In this document: piece after piece, positions 25,493 through 34,701 of the stretch
How positions within the stretch are numbered: position 1 is the first letter of the stretch
Layout of the letters: the number at the start of each line of letters is the position of its first letter
Origin: DATKUK01 sp035530655
GTDB taxonomy: Bacteria > Planctomycetota > Phycisphaerae > UBA1845 > DATKUK01
Direction: 5' to 3'
DNA length: 64,000 nucleotides
Assembly: GCA_035530655.1 (NCBI GenBank)
Contig: DATKUK010000109.1
Location: 1-64,000 of the forward strand
The notes under the pieces: generated by a model
Told to the model about the DNA's origin: nothing
Databases searched by the model: none
What the model saw: the letters and a program-made list of their open reading frames with translations, nothing else
Program-made: the position numbers and the translations under genes

Positions 25493-28400
25493 ATGGCGCT
25501 CATACAACCGAAAAAAGGCGCGCCGATAGGGCGAGCGAGATGGAGTGTCGGCGCCGTGAATGTCCGCGTGCTTCTGGCAGCATGCGCCGTGGTAGCCGTA
25601 ACGATTGGTGGCGGCTGGTGGCTGCATTCGGTCCAGGTCCGGGCCTCCACGGCCCGCGCTCGGGCATCGGGAATGGTGGCGTGGTCGCAGGGCGACTGGG
25701 ACGAGGCCGCGCGGCAACTGGGTATGTACCTGTCGCGCGAGCCGAACGACGTCGAGGCCCTTCTGCGATTCGCCCAGGCCCAAAGCGAGATCAGGCCGTT
25801 GCGGTCAGAACGGCTGTCCGAAGCGGTCGCCAGCTACGAGCGGGTACTGCGCCTGAAGCCAGCACACGCCGAGGCGACCAGGGAGTTGGCGGATCTATAC
25901 CTGGCGGCGGGCGAGCCCGGCGAGGCCGAACGCGTTGCCCGCGCTAGGCTTGAGACGGCAGGCGAGGACCCCTCTGCCAGGCTGCTGCTGGCCAGAGCCC
26001 AGATCGAAGCGAGCCAGCTCGAATCGGCAGCCCGACAGCTTGAGGCCGTCGTCCAACTAGACCCTTTTCAGCTGCAAGCCTACGACCTGCTTGGGCAGTT
26101 GCAGGCCGAGCAAATGGGTGAAGCTGAGGCAGCGCGACGAACATTTGATGCGCTCGTGGAGCGCAACCCGGCGTCCCCCACAGCCCATGTGTTGAGAGCA
26201 CGGTTCCTTCGGCGCTTCGGCGATCGCGAACAAGCACTGACGATGCTGAAAAAGGCGGCGCAACTAAGGCCACAGGACAGCTCGACGTTGTCGCTCCTGG
26301 GTGATGAACTGGCAGAACTTGGCCAAACAGCAGACGCCAAACAATACCTACGCGCTGCCATCGAGAAGTCTCCCAGGCAGCCGGCGCCGTACCTGATATT
26401 GGCGCGGCTGAGCCTACGTGAACACCAAGTCGGTGAAGCCCTTGCGGTGGTCGATCGCGCCGAACGAGAGCTGGACGGCGCTGTGGAACTCCTGCCCCTG
26501 GCGGTGCAGTGCTATGTTGCAGTGGGCAATCCGGATCGCGCCGCCGAGTGCGTCGCTCGGCTTAGGGCGGCCGGCGCGTCAGAAAAGCTCGTACAGTTCC
26601 TGAGTTGTCTCGTGACAGCTGCTCGCGGGCAAACCTGGCGTGCGATCACCCAGCTCGATCAAGTGGTTCGCGAGCGCCCCGAGGCGGCCGAAGTGTGGCT
26701 GGAACTGGGGCGGCTGTTCGCGACCACGGGGCAGTTCAGGCGCAGCGCGGAGGCCTATCACCACTTCGTTCGACTGCGCCCGGGATCGCGAGACGGGCGC
26801 GTCGCGCTGGCTGAGTCGCTCTTGGCAGCCGGTGAGCCTGATCGCGCCGAGCAAGTCGCGTCCGAAGCCGGATTGGAGGAGCCCCTGGCAGCATTGGTAT
26901 GGTGCCGATCCCGCCTGGCCAGACAGTCCAGCGCGGGCGCTGCGGCTTCCAGGGCCGATCTAGAGCGCCTGGCTGCAGACGCTAAGCGGCTCGGCGAGAC
27001 GTTTGCCGACAGGTCGGGGTTTGTCCTTGTGGAAGCTGAGGCACTAACGGCCCTCGGACAGTGGAAAGAGGCAGTAGATGTTCTGGAGCAGTCCAGGGCT
27101 GCGTATCCCGACCCACTGCCGATCGTTCTTGCGCTGGGTGATCTTCATCGGCGTTACCAGCGTTTTGACGCAGCGAAAGCATGTTTTGCGGACGTCCTGG
27201 CGCAGCACCCGGCTTGTGTGGAGGCACATCTCGGGATGGCTCGGGTGCGGGTGGAGGAGCAAGACATTGAGGCGGCGATCGGAGCACTGAGGGAAAGCCT
27301 CCAACGCGCCGAAGCCCCCTCATGTGCCGGGCTGTGGTTGGAACTCGCGCGGCTGTTGTTGGAGGTCGGGCGCTTCGAGGAATCGCTGGCGGCGCTGGAG
27401 GAGGGCGGCGCAAAGCTGCCACAAGAGCTCAGGCTGCGTCTGGCGATGCTTGGCCATCCCTCGATTCTGGATGACCCCAAGCGTGCCCAACTGATTGTCG
27501 ACGATGTCCGCCGCATCGAGGGTGAGGAAGGCGTGAACTGGAAATGGCAGCAGGCTCGCGTGTGGCTTGCCGAGCCAGAACCTCCGGTCAGGACGGACGC
27601 CATCGTTGAATTGCTGGAGGATTGTGTCCGCGCAGACCGCGGCTGGGTCGAGCCGGCAGTGGTTCTGGCCAAACTCCGCCTCGAAAAGGGGGCGGTAGAT
27701 GAGGCGATCGAGATCTACGAGAACCTACTCGCACAGGGCCCGGCGTCGGTGCCGGTAGCCGAGTCGCTGCTGGTCTTGCTTGAGTCACGAGGACGCTACG
27801 CGCACGCGGCCAGCGTACTGGCCGGACTGCCAGTGGATGCGCCAACACTGATACGCTTCCGCATCAGCCAAGCCTTGCGGGAGGGCGAGAGGGAAAGGGC
27901 TGCCGAATTTCTGGAATTGAGCCTGGGTGATAAAGCCGTGGCCGCCGTCAACACATGCCGACTGGCGAGCCTCTACCTTGACATGGGTCGCGGCGGCGAC
28001 GCCGATCGCGTGGTAAGCAGGGCAGAACAGGCCGGCCCGGACAGTGTAGACGTCTGCCGCGCGCGGGTAGAGCTCGAGTTGGCAAGGGGGCGTCCACAGG
28101 TCGCTGTCGCATGTTGTGACGATCTGGCGCGGCGTATGGACTCATTCGAGGTGCGCTCTCTGTGTGCTGAGACGTGTGCGCGCGTGGGTCAACTGAACCG
28201 CGCCGAGGATGAGTACCAACGTCTGACGGCGTTTGATGGCCGCGCTGCCGAGGGGTACACGCTGCTGGGCGGCTTCCTCCAAGGGCTTGGGCGGCAGAAG
28301 GAGGCGATCGGAGCGTACCGCATGGCCATGGAACAGGACGCGGAGTCCTCCTCTGACGCACGCCGCAAACTGGTAGGACTGCTGCTGGCCTCTGGCGGGC

Positions 28401-29674
28401 CAGACGACCGGTCCGAGGCGAAGCGACTGGTGGAAGAAGCGTTGCGACAAGACCCCCAAGACGGTGGTGCTTTGGCTTTGAAGGCCGGTGTGCTGGCGGA
28501 AGAGGGGCCCGAAGGTGTCGAGCGGGCCCGTCAGACACTCAGCAACGTTGTCGAGCGCGACCCCCACGCGGTAGATGGCTGGCGAATGCTCGTGCAGCTC
28601 TCGTTGCAGGAGGGGTCGGCGACGGCGGCGGAGCGGATACTGGACCGGGCGCTGGCCGCCAATCCCACAAGCGTCGCCCTCCTGGTCGATAAGGCCGAGC
28701 TCGTGGCGCCCGAGCAGCCTCTGCTGGCAGTACAGGCCGCTCGCCAGGCAGTCGAGTTCGAACCCCGCAACCCCATGGGCAGGACGGCGCTGGCCCGAGC
28801 CATGATCGGTGCAGGCCAGACCGATGAGGCCCTCGAGATGCTGGGATCATGCCTGGATTCCGTCCATGGCCTGGAGGCAGCAGAAGCGATGGGGTTCTAT
28901 GCCGAACAGCTCTGCCAGCACGACCGCGTCCCAGAGGCGCAGGAGATGCTCAGGGAGGCGGAACGCCTGGCGCCGTGGCATCCAATGGTCGTTCGGGCAC
29001 AACTGTTGGCCGCGGTGACAGAGGGCCGCCTCGACCAGGCCCAGGCACTGGCAGAGCAATGTCTGGACCAGCGGGGTGATGATCGGTCCCTATTGCTTGA
29101 GGTGGCGAGCATACTCCTGCCGCAAGACTCGCTGGCCCTCGTGGAGACCGCCCGACGCCTGTTGGTGCGTGTGGCGCAGGGGCGCCCCAACGTCCCGGGT
29201 GGCTGGCTGGGCGCAGCCGTTGCGGCCCACAAGCTGGGGCGCGTGGATCTGGCAGAGGCGGCGTTCCGCAAAGCGCTTGACACCTCCCCGGACAATGCTG
29301 CGGCCGCCAATGGCCTCGCGTGGGTGCTTTGCGAGGACCGAGGCGACCCGCGTTCTGCGCTTCCCATCGCAAACCAGGGGGTGAAGCGCTGGCCTCGAGA
29401 CGTGCATCTCCTGGACACACGGAGTGTCATCCTGTTTCGTCTTGGCCGCCTGGAGGAGGCGAAGAAGGATCTGCTAAGGGCGTCGGATCTCGCAGGCGGC
29501 CAGTCGCCCACGGCAGCCGCGATTCGGTTCCACTTGGCAAGGGTCTTGGCGGCCTCCGGCGAGCGCGAAGAGGCCCGTAAGCGCCTGGACGAGGCACTTG
29601 CCATGGCATCTCGATGGGGTGGGCTGTCCGTACAGGAGCAGGCTGAAGCCAAGGTTCTATCCCAGCAGTTGTAA
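25493..29674 (+). CDS. Large membrane-anchored TPR-repeat protein
   Basis: A 1393-residue protein with a short basic N-terminus, one membrane segment at about residues 24-44 (VRVLLAACAVVAVTIGGGWW), and then tetratricopeptide-like helical pairs to the end. Recurrent patterns such as ARQLGMYLSREPNDVEALLR and AAFRKALDTSPDNAAAANGL are TPR-type. It resembles the long TPR proteins (PrsT-like) that accompany exosortase/PEP-CTERM systems and may scaffold EPS export or protein sorting in the periplasm. That link is inference from size, topology and neighbourhood. GAAAGG just before ATG 25493 supports this start; the frame is open back to 25400. Confidence 0.8.
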   Translation: MALIQPKKGAPIGRARWSVGAVNVRVLLAACAVVAVTIGGGWWLHSVQVRASTARARASGMVAWSQGDWDEAARQLGMYLSREPNDVEALLRFAQAQSEIRPLRSERLSEAVASYERVLRLKPAHAEATRELADLYLAAGEPGEAERVARARLETAGEDPSARLLLARAQIEASQLESAARQLEAVVQLDPFQLQAYDLLGQLQAEQMGEAEAARRTFDALVERNPASPTAHVLRARFLRRFGDREQALTMLKKAAQLRPQDSSTLSLLGDELAELGQTADAKQYLRAAIEKSPRQPAPYLILARLSLREHQVGEALAVVDRAERELDGAVELLPLAVQCYVAVGNPDRAAECVARLRAAGASEKLVQFLSCLVTAARGQTWRAITQLDQVVRERPEAAEVWLELGRLFATTGQFRRSAEAYHHFVRLRPGSRDGRVALAESLLAAGEPDRAEQVASEAGLEEPLAALVWCRSRLARQSSAGAAASRADLERLAADAKRLGETFADRSGFVLVEAEALTALGQWKEAVDVLEQSRAAYPDPLPIVLALGDLHRRYQRFDAAKACFADVLAQHPACVEAHLGMARVRVEEQDIEAAIGALRESLQRAEAPSCAGLWLELARLLLEVGRFEESLAALEEGGAKLPQELRLRLAMLGHPSILDDPKRAQLIVDDVRRIEGEEGVNWKWQQARVWLAEPEPPVRTDAIVELLEDCVRADRGWVEPAVVLAKLRLEKGAVDEAIEIYENLLAQGPASVPVAESLLVLLESRGRYAHAASVLAGLPVDAPTLIRFRISQALREGERERAAEFLELSLGDKAVAAVNTCRLASLYLDMGRGGDADRVVSRAEQAGPDSVDVCRARVELELARGRPQVAVACCDDLARRMDSFEVRSLCAETCARVGQLNRAEDEYQRLTAFDGRAAEGYTLLGGFLQGLGRQKEAIGAYRMAMEQDAESSSDARRKLVGLLLASGGPDDRSEAKRLVEEALRQDPQDGGALALKAGVLAEEGPEGVERARQTLSNVVERDPHAVDGWRMLVQLSLQEGSATAAERILDRALAANPTSVALLVDKAELVAPEQPLLAVQAARQAVEFEPRNPMGRTALARAMIGAGQTDEALEMLGSCLDSVHGLEAAEAMGFYAEQLCQHDRVPEAQEMLREAERLAPWHPMVVRAQLLAAVTEGRLDQAQALAEQCLDQRGDDRSLLLEVASILLPQDSLALVETARRLLVRVAQGRPNVPGGWLGAAVAAHKLGRVDLAEAAFRKALDTSPDNAAAANGLAWVLCEDRGDPRSALPIANQGVKRWPRDVHLLDTRSVILFRLGRLEEAKKDLLRASDLAGGQSPTAAAIRFHLARVLAASGEREEARKRLDEALAMASRWGGLSVQEQAEAKVLSQQL

Positions 29675-29747
29675 TGGCCGTCCATTCCCAAAGTCCTGGG
29701 GCAGGTGCCAGGAATGGGCTGCCCAACTCGAAGGAGGCATGGTTGTG

Positions 29748-31382
29748 ATGTCTCGCGATTTGACTGTAGGTGCGTGCGTCGTCTTTCTGCTATCAACAAG
29801 CGGCCCTGCCGCGGTCTGTGGCCCCGGCTACCTGTGGACTTATACCACTGGCGATAGCGGTGACGACGCGGCGCACGCGGTTGCGGTGGACCAGACTGGA
29901 AACATCTATGTAACGGGTCCGTTCTCGGGGCGGGTGAATTTTGACCCTGACGGGTCGGACGAGCATGAAAGCCACGGTGGCACGGATGTGTTCGTGACCA
30001 AACTCGGGCCGGATGGGTCATATGGTTGGACGCGGACATTCGGTGGCGCCGCCGACGATTTAGCGGACGCGCTGGCTGTGGATAGCGTGGGGAATGTCTA
30101 CGTAGCAGGTACTTTCCGTGGGACGGATGTGGATTTCGATCCCACGGCTGGCACGGATCTGCGATCGTCGCACGGCAACACGGACGCATTCCTTCTTCGT
30201 CTGAACTCGGACGGCTCCTACGGTTGGGCCGCGACCGTAGGCGGGCCCGAGGCGGACTACGCCAGGGCGGTGGCCGTGCATCCGGACAACTTCGTGGTGG
30301 TTGCTGGGTATTTCAGAGGCGGTAACGTCGACCTTGACCCGACCGCTGGATCGGACCTGCGTAGCTCCGCCGGGGCGTTCGATGTTTTTATCACCCGCCT
30401 GGCACTGAACGGCCAGTACGGCTGGTCTCGGACTGTTGGGGGGGAGGACACCGACACTGCCTTCGGTGTGGCGGTCGATGCGTGGCAGCGGATTGTAGTT
30501 GCCGGGTGGTTTGCCAGCACGTCATTGGACTTGGATCCCACGCTTACGGAGGACTGGCATACTTGCGTGGGCCAGACGGACGTTTACGCACTGAAGCTCG
30601 AGTCCGACGGCTCCTACGTGTGGGGTCGGACCTTCGGCGGCTCACAGTTCGATCACGTTTACGTTGTCGCGAGCGATCATCTTGGCGACGTCTATCTTGG
30701 TGGAACCTTCCAGGGCCAGGATGTCGACTTCGACCCGGGAGCAGGACAGGACCTACACTCATCGGCGGGCTGGTATGACGGGTTCGTCAGCAAGCTCACA
30801 TCGGACGGCGAGTTCCGGTTCTGCAGGACCTTCGGAGGCACCTCCTACGATGTCGTTAGGGCGCTGGCCTTCGATTCCTACGGGGGTCTGCTGGTGACCG
30901 GTGGGTTCGAGGAGGCCAACGTTGGGTTTGACCCGGGCCTCGGTGGAGACTTCCACTCCTCGAACGGGCTATCAGACGTGTTCCTGATGCGCCTGGGACT
31001 CGACGGCTCGTATCGCTGGACGCGAACGTTGGGTGGGTCTCAACCCGACGTCGGCTACGGCGCGGATCTACTGCCCAACGGGGCCCCTGTACTGGTAGGC
31101 TACTTCGGCGGGGCTGACGTGGATTTCGATCCGAGCGATGGGACCGATCTGCACTCCTCGGCGGGTCTGTCAGATGCGTTCACCTCGGTATGGGCGGGTT
31201 GGGTGCCGGGGGATTTCGATTGTGATGGCGATGTGGATCTAGCGGACCATGCGTCCTTGGCGCAGGCTTTTGCCGGTTCGGGGGTACCGGCCGGCGACCC
31301 GCAGGCTGACTTGGACGGCGACGGGGACGGGGACTTGGCCGACTTCTGCATGTTCGCCACGCACATGACCGGGCCGCAATGA
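29748..31382 (+). CDS. Secreted seven-repeat beta-propeller (SBBP) protein with C-terminal dockerin
   Basis: A 544-residue protein with a signal peptide at the start (ACVVFLLSTSGPAAVCG). Seven repeats of about 65 residues follow, each with a DVDFDPTAGTDLRSS-like block, a DxF/KL block and a GSYGWTRTFGG-like block, which suits a seven-bladed SBBP propeller. The C-terminus GDFDCDGDVDLADHASLAQA and DLDGDGDGDLADFCMF form two calcium-binding dockerin-type F-hands. AAGGAGG at 29731-29737 favours ATG 29748 or GTG 29745 rather than ATG 29739, which would be only one base away. Likely a surface or extracellular binding protein. No cohesin partner is seen in the window. Confidence 0.85.
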   Translation: MSRDLTVGACVVFLLSTSGPAAVCGPGYLWTYTTGDSGDDAAHAVAVDQTGNIYVTGPFSGRVNFDPDGSDEHESHGGTDVFVTKLGPDGSYGWTRTFGGAADDLADALAVDSVGNVYVAGTFRGTDVDFDPTAGTDLRSSHGNTDAFLLRLNSDGSYGWAATVGGPEADYARAVAVHPDNFVVVAGYFRGGNVDLDPTAGSDLRSSAGAFDVFITRLALNGQYGWSRTVGGEDTDTAFGVAVDAWQRIVVAGWFASTSLDLDPTLTEDWHTCVGQTDVYALKLESDGSYVWGRTFGGSQFDHVYVVASDHLGDVYLGGTFQGQDVDFDPGAGQDLHSSAGWYDGFVSKLTSDGEFRFCRTFGGTSYDVVRALAFDSYGGLLVTGGFEEANVGFDPGLGGDFHSSNGLSDVFLMRLGLDGSYRWTRTLGGSQPDVGYGADLLPNGAPVLVGYFGGADVDFDPSDGTDLHSSAGLSDAFTSVWAGWVPGDFDCDGDVDLADHASLAQAFAGSGVPAGDPQADLDGDGDGDLADFCMFATHMTGPQ

Positions 31383-31509
31383 GTGATTGCTTTGCCAGTG
31401 GAATAACACAAGTGTCTTTGCCAAAGATGTTTATGATAAAGTGCTTGAAGGGGGCACTCGTGCCAGGAATCTGTCATGGGGACGCTTTTTCTCGGACTTC
31501 CGGTTTGCC

Positions 31510-31538
31510 TTGTCAACGGCCGTGTAGTACACTTTATT
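31510..31538 (+). promoter_or_regulatory. Candidate sigma-70-like promoter for the PEP-CTERM gene
   Basis: TTGTCA (31510-31515, five of six to consensus) is followed after 17 bases by TTTATT (31533-31538, four of six). It lies about 95 bases upstream of the GTG start at 31634. Seen by eye only. Confidence 0.4.
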
Positions 31539-31633
31539 TGTGTGGCTCGGAGCGGCACCAGAATGATAACCCGAGCCGCGCATACTCGGTGGGCTACAAC
31601 GGCTCTGAGGTAGTGCGTACGGGAGGTGATGTC

Positions 31634-32167
31634 GTGGGAACCCGAAAAGATACAAGAAGTCGGGTATGGATCGGGCTCGGTGTTGCGGCGCTGGTGATGT
31701 TCGCATCAGGCCAGGCGGTTGCGGATCTCGTGTACACCCATGAAGTGGAACTGAACCGGTGGATTGAGCCGTTCGCGCCGGCGGTGTGGACGCATGTGTT
31801 CGATCACTCGGTCAACTCGCCGTCCGCAGCAACACTCGCGATCACGGCAGCCGATGCCTCAGCAGGCGAGGCAGAGGTATGGGTGCTCGACAGCAACGGG
31901 CACTGGCACAATTTGGGTTTTCTTGAAGCCAGTATCGATAATATAAGCACCACCATTTTTGACCTCAACCCCAGCTGGTTGGACGCGGTGCCGGTCGGTG
32001 CCCAGATTCGATGGGTATCTGATGAGGTCAATCACCGCGTCTGGCTGGGCAGTTCGACGTTGTCCGTTTTCGGAGCGCCGGCGCCCGCGGCCCTGCTACT
32101 GGGAGCCATCGGACTGGGTTGCGTAGGGCTGGTCTCCAAGCTGAAATCGCGAGGCTCATCCTCGTAG
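31634..32167 (+). CDS. PEP-CTERM-like secreted protein, likely exosortase substrate
   Basis: A 177-residue protein with an N-terminal signal segment (VWIGLGVAALVMFASG), a central part of about 110 residues with no recognised domain, and a C-terminal sorting tail: FGAPAPAALLLGAIGLG, a hydrophobic run and a basic end (LKSRGSSS). The P-A-P/hydrophobic/basic tripartite tail is a known variant of the PEP-CTERM signal read by exosortases. The exosortase and EpsI genes lie 30 kb upstream in this window. GGGAGGTGA at 31621-31629 supports GTG 31634. Function of the mature domain is unknown; it may be a matrix or surface protein anchored to or released with EPS. Confidence 0.75.
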   Translation: MGTRKDTRSRVWIGLGVAALVMFASGQAVADLVYTHEVELNRWIEPFAPAVWTHVFDHSVNSPSAATLAITAADASAGEAEVWVLDSNGHWHNLGFLEASIDNISTTIFDLNPSWLDAVPVGAQIRWVSDEVNHRVWLGSSTLSVFGAPAPAALLLGAIGLGCVGLVSKLKSRGSSS

Positions 32168-32206
32168 CCGCATTCCCGTCTACCTGTGATCAACTACCAT
32201 CACGAC

Positions 32207-32223
32207 GTCGGCGCCACGCCGAC
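32207..32223 (+). terminator. Hairpin after the PEP-CTERM-like gene
   Basis: GTCGGCG (32207-32213) pairs perfectly with CGCCGAC (32217-32223) over a three-base loop, 39 bases after the stop codon. No T-tract follows, so a role as intrinsic terminator is doubtful. Confidence 0.3.
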
Positions 32224-32986
32224 AGCAGTAAAGTGCGCCGTTGCGGCAAGTGCGGCACAGCAAACTCGCACGACAACTGTAACAGGATGGTCGTAGCGCC
32301 GTAGAAGTGTGACGCCTCCAGTGGCGGGACGGGTATTGCCTCTCCCACTGCCGCCCCAAGGGGGCTGGTCCGACGATGGTTTGGTGCCAATCTGGACCGG
32401 CCTCCCCTTTTTTGCGCCCCTGTTGCGCCCGCCGGTCCGTGGGCCAGCTACCGTATTGTAGACACCTGTAAACGAGCCTGGAAAGAACCTTCATCTGCTC
32501 CTGGCAGCCCAGCCGGGAACGCCTGCTCCCTGATCGGTGTCTGCGGCCGTGCCAGCAAGCGTGTACGCCGGTGACTGGACCCAACATCAATCTATCTCGT
32601 TATCCGAACGTGAATTAAGGCGACAGGGAACTCCACAAGTGGGCGCCCTGATGAATGTGACCAACATTGCGCCGGCGGTGCGAATCGGCCTCGGTGAAGC
32701 GTCCGTCTTCCGTGATGGGTCTAACCCTCGGTACGGCAGCTGGTTATGCTGAGTCTGCATCAAACCTTGTGGCATTCGGATCGAGGACGCGCATCGGCCC
32801 AGACTGCTTCCGGAAACAGCATGCAGAAGGAAGCACGCCCGATGGGCACTCTAGAACGGTTACGGCCGAGGTCGGGCTCGCGTCGCTGGGCCAGGGGTAC
32901 GTCTGGCTCGGCTGTTGGCCTGCACCCCTCGTGCTCTTCTCTTTGTCGCTGGCATAGCAGATCTGTCGCTACAACCCAACAGACTG

Positions 32987-33015
32987 TTGACCAAATAACG
33001 GGCGTCCGATAAGCT
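32987..33015 (+). promoter_or_regulatory. Candidate promoter before a possible small RNA
   Basis: TTGACC (32987-32992, five of six to the -35 consensus), a 17-base spacer, then TAAGCT (33010-33015, weak -10). It lies about 55 bases before a strong terminator, with no open frame between. Confidence 0.3.
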
Positions 33016-33021
33016 AGGGTC

Positions 33022-33117
33022 GCCACGACGGGGTGGGGGTTCATCTCCCTAACCGTTGTTGGCCCACCAGGGCCGGCCTGAGGATGCGGTGGTGCCGCTC
33101 CAGGCCGGCCCCTTTTT
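33022..33117 (+). ncRNA. Possible small RNA ending in an intrinsic terminator
   Basis: If transcription starts a few bases after the weak promoter at 32987-33015, a transcript of about 95 bases would end at the terminator at 33070-33117. The segment before the terminator has no convincing open frame. I do not recognise a known family (no SRP, 6S or tmRNA signature). The call rests on promoter-terminator spacing only. Confidence 0.3.
33070..33117 (+). terminator. Strong intrinsic terminator
   Basis: GGGCCGGCCT (33070-33079) pairs perfectly with AGGCCGGCCC (33102-33111). A smaller inner hairpin lies in the loop (GCGG 33086-33089 with CCGC 33095-33098), and CTTTTT follows. This is the best rho-independent terminator in the window, yet no protein gene on the plus strand lies directly upstream. 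Confidence 0.85.
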
Positions 33118-34016
33118 GTCCTGCAACTGCCCGCGTGGTACGCTTCGGATCCGGTCATGTAGCCCGCTACCTTGGTGGCTCGGCCGCCGAGTGCCTCGAG
33201 TCAAAAAAAGAACGCTAACGCCCATAGCGCCTGCGAAGTGAACCAGCCCTGGTCCTGAGGCAGACCCGAGATGAAGACGGTCAAGAGAATAGCCGCACGG
33301 ACTTCGCTCACTCGCAGCCAAGACGGGGTACTGCATCGTGGCCACGATCCTATCGAAGTCGCCACACTTGCTTGTCCACATTCCCTATTCTGCCAAGAAC
33401 CCCTCTCCAACGCTGATCGCAGCTTGGCCAGGTTCGCCTTGATGTCTCACTTGCCGGTCTCAATTTCGACGGCGATGCGCTCGCCCGCGCGCTCGGCGAC
33501 AGGAACGTTCGCCAAGTATACCGTCAGCGTCACGAGTTCACACAACCAAGGCCTCACCAACGCCGACGGAACGCACACAAGAGAGAGGACGTGACCGTTT
33601 TGGACCCCAGCGCATGCACCATTGCCCAATGCTCACAACGCACCCATACCCCACGGGCGAGCCGCTGCTTCTCTGTGTCGTGGTGTAGCTTCTGATCTGT
33701 TGGACCACAAGCAATCATGCGGAATCGCCAACTGCGTTCGTCCGCCAAAGGTGTTGCGCTCTGTGTGTCGTGGTCCATCTGATGGTTGGAGGACCGCGCG
33801 AACCCAGAACTGTCCTGCCGTCCGAGGGCTGCAGAACCATCTGTGTTCTGACCGGAACCGCGAGCCTTGACGCGCCCGTAACGTGTAGCGTCTAATGTGC
33901 CGCACGGCACGGTACGTCAGGCAGGTTTGTCCATCCGACACCGAGCCCAAACGCACAGGGCGCGAATAATCCAGTGTTGATGCCTCAGGAACGGGTGCAG
34001 GTGCGGGAGTGAGTTG

Positions 34017-34661
34017 ATGGCCCAGGAAGAACAGGTGCTCGTCGTTCACCGGAAGGTCCTGGAGCAGGCAGGTATGTTTCAGGGGCTCATGTTTGACGTA
34101 AAGCCATACCTCGACAAGCTCTTCTGTCCCCACACTCCGCGTTTCATGCCCAGGCGGCAGGTGGAAGATGATCCTGCATACAAGCAGCTTATTCCCTACG
34201 TGATTATGGCGCATGGTGGGAAGTATCTCAGCTATGTTCGGGGCAGGCGAGCCGGGGAGACCCGGCTGGTCGGGCACAGATCGATCGGCATTGGAGGGCA
34301 CATCAACCCTACCGACGATATGCCTCTGTTCCACACCGATTTCCGCGAGGCCTACTTCGCGGCCGTGGAGCGCGAAGTGGCTGAGGAGGTACGCGTCGAA
34401 GCGCCGCACGAGGACCGGATCGTCGCCTTGCTCAACGACGACTCGACGGAGGTGGGGCGCGTACACTTGGGCGTCGTTCATTACTGGAGGCTGGAGGCGG
34501 CGAAGGTGAGCAAGTGCGAACAGATGATTACGCAGTTGGCCTTCATGACCCCCACCGAGCTGCACGAGGTGCGAGACAGCCTTGAAACATGGTCAAGTCT
34601 GTGTCTCGATCACCTCGCTGAGATGGACACATCTGGCGTTCTGCAGGTGCGCAAGGCTTAG
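34017..34661 (+). CDS. Nudix-fold phosphohydrolase-like protein
   Basis: A 214-residue soluble protein. The block HRSIGIGGHINPTDD followed by EAYFAAVEREVAEEVRVE has the layout of a Nudix box (GGxxE-like start, then REVxEE), with an insertion between the glycines and the helix compared with the strict GX5EX7REUXEEXGU form. Nudix enzymes cleave nucleoside diphosphates linked to another group. The N-terminal part (residues 1-70, including a VLVVHRKVL block) suits the extended phosphoesterase type. ATG 34017 follows GGGAGTGA closely. The gene stands alone after a long gene-poor stretch; substrate unknown. Confidence 0.7.
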   Translation: MAQEEQVLVVHRKVLEQAGMFQGLMFDVKPYLDKLFCPHTPRFMPRRQVEDDPAYKQLIPYVIMAHGGKYLSYVRGRRAGETRLVGHRSIGIGGHINPTDDMPLFHTDFREAYFAAVEREVAEEVRVEAPHEDRIVALLNDDSTEVGRVHLGVVHYWRLEAAKVSKCEQMITQLAFMTPTELHEVRDSLETWSSLCLDHLAEMDTSGVLQVRKA

Positions 34662-34701
34662 GCTCTGCGCCCCCGCGGAAGTGACGCCTGCCCACACCTG
34701 C

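Larger units (their letters stand above)
32168..34016 (+). other. 1.85 kb without recognised protein-coding gene
   Basis: Several open frames up to about 130 codons occur on both strands, but none shows a family motif, a plausible signal peptide or consistent codon use. The stretch holds a hairpin at 32207-32223, a candidate promoter at 32987-33015 and a strong terminator at 33070-33117, described separately. It may be decayed DNA or contain an RNA gene. Confidence 0.5.

Noticed and set aside
28897..30189. A 430-codon minus-strand frame across the TPR and propeller genes
   Set aside because: It spans the junction of two well-supported plus-strand genes and has Arg/Ser-rich shadow composition.
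31453..31464. GGCAC-TC-GTGCC inverted repeat before the PEP-CTERM-like gene
   Set aside because: It looked like part of a sigma-54 site, but no matching -12 element lies at the right distance.
33633..34565. A 310-codon minus-strand frame over the Nudix-like gene
   Set aside because: No motif, signal or ribosome site; the plus-strand Nudix-like pattern explains the openness.
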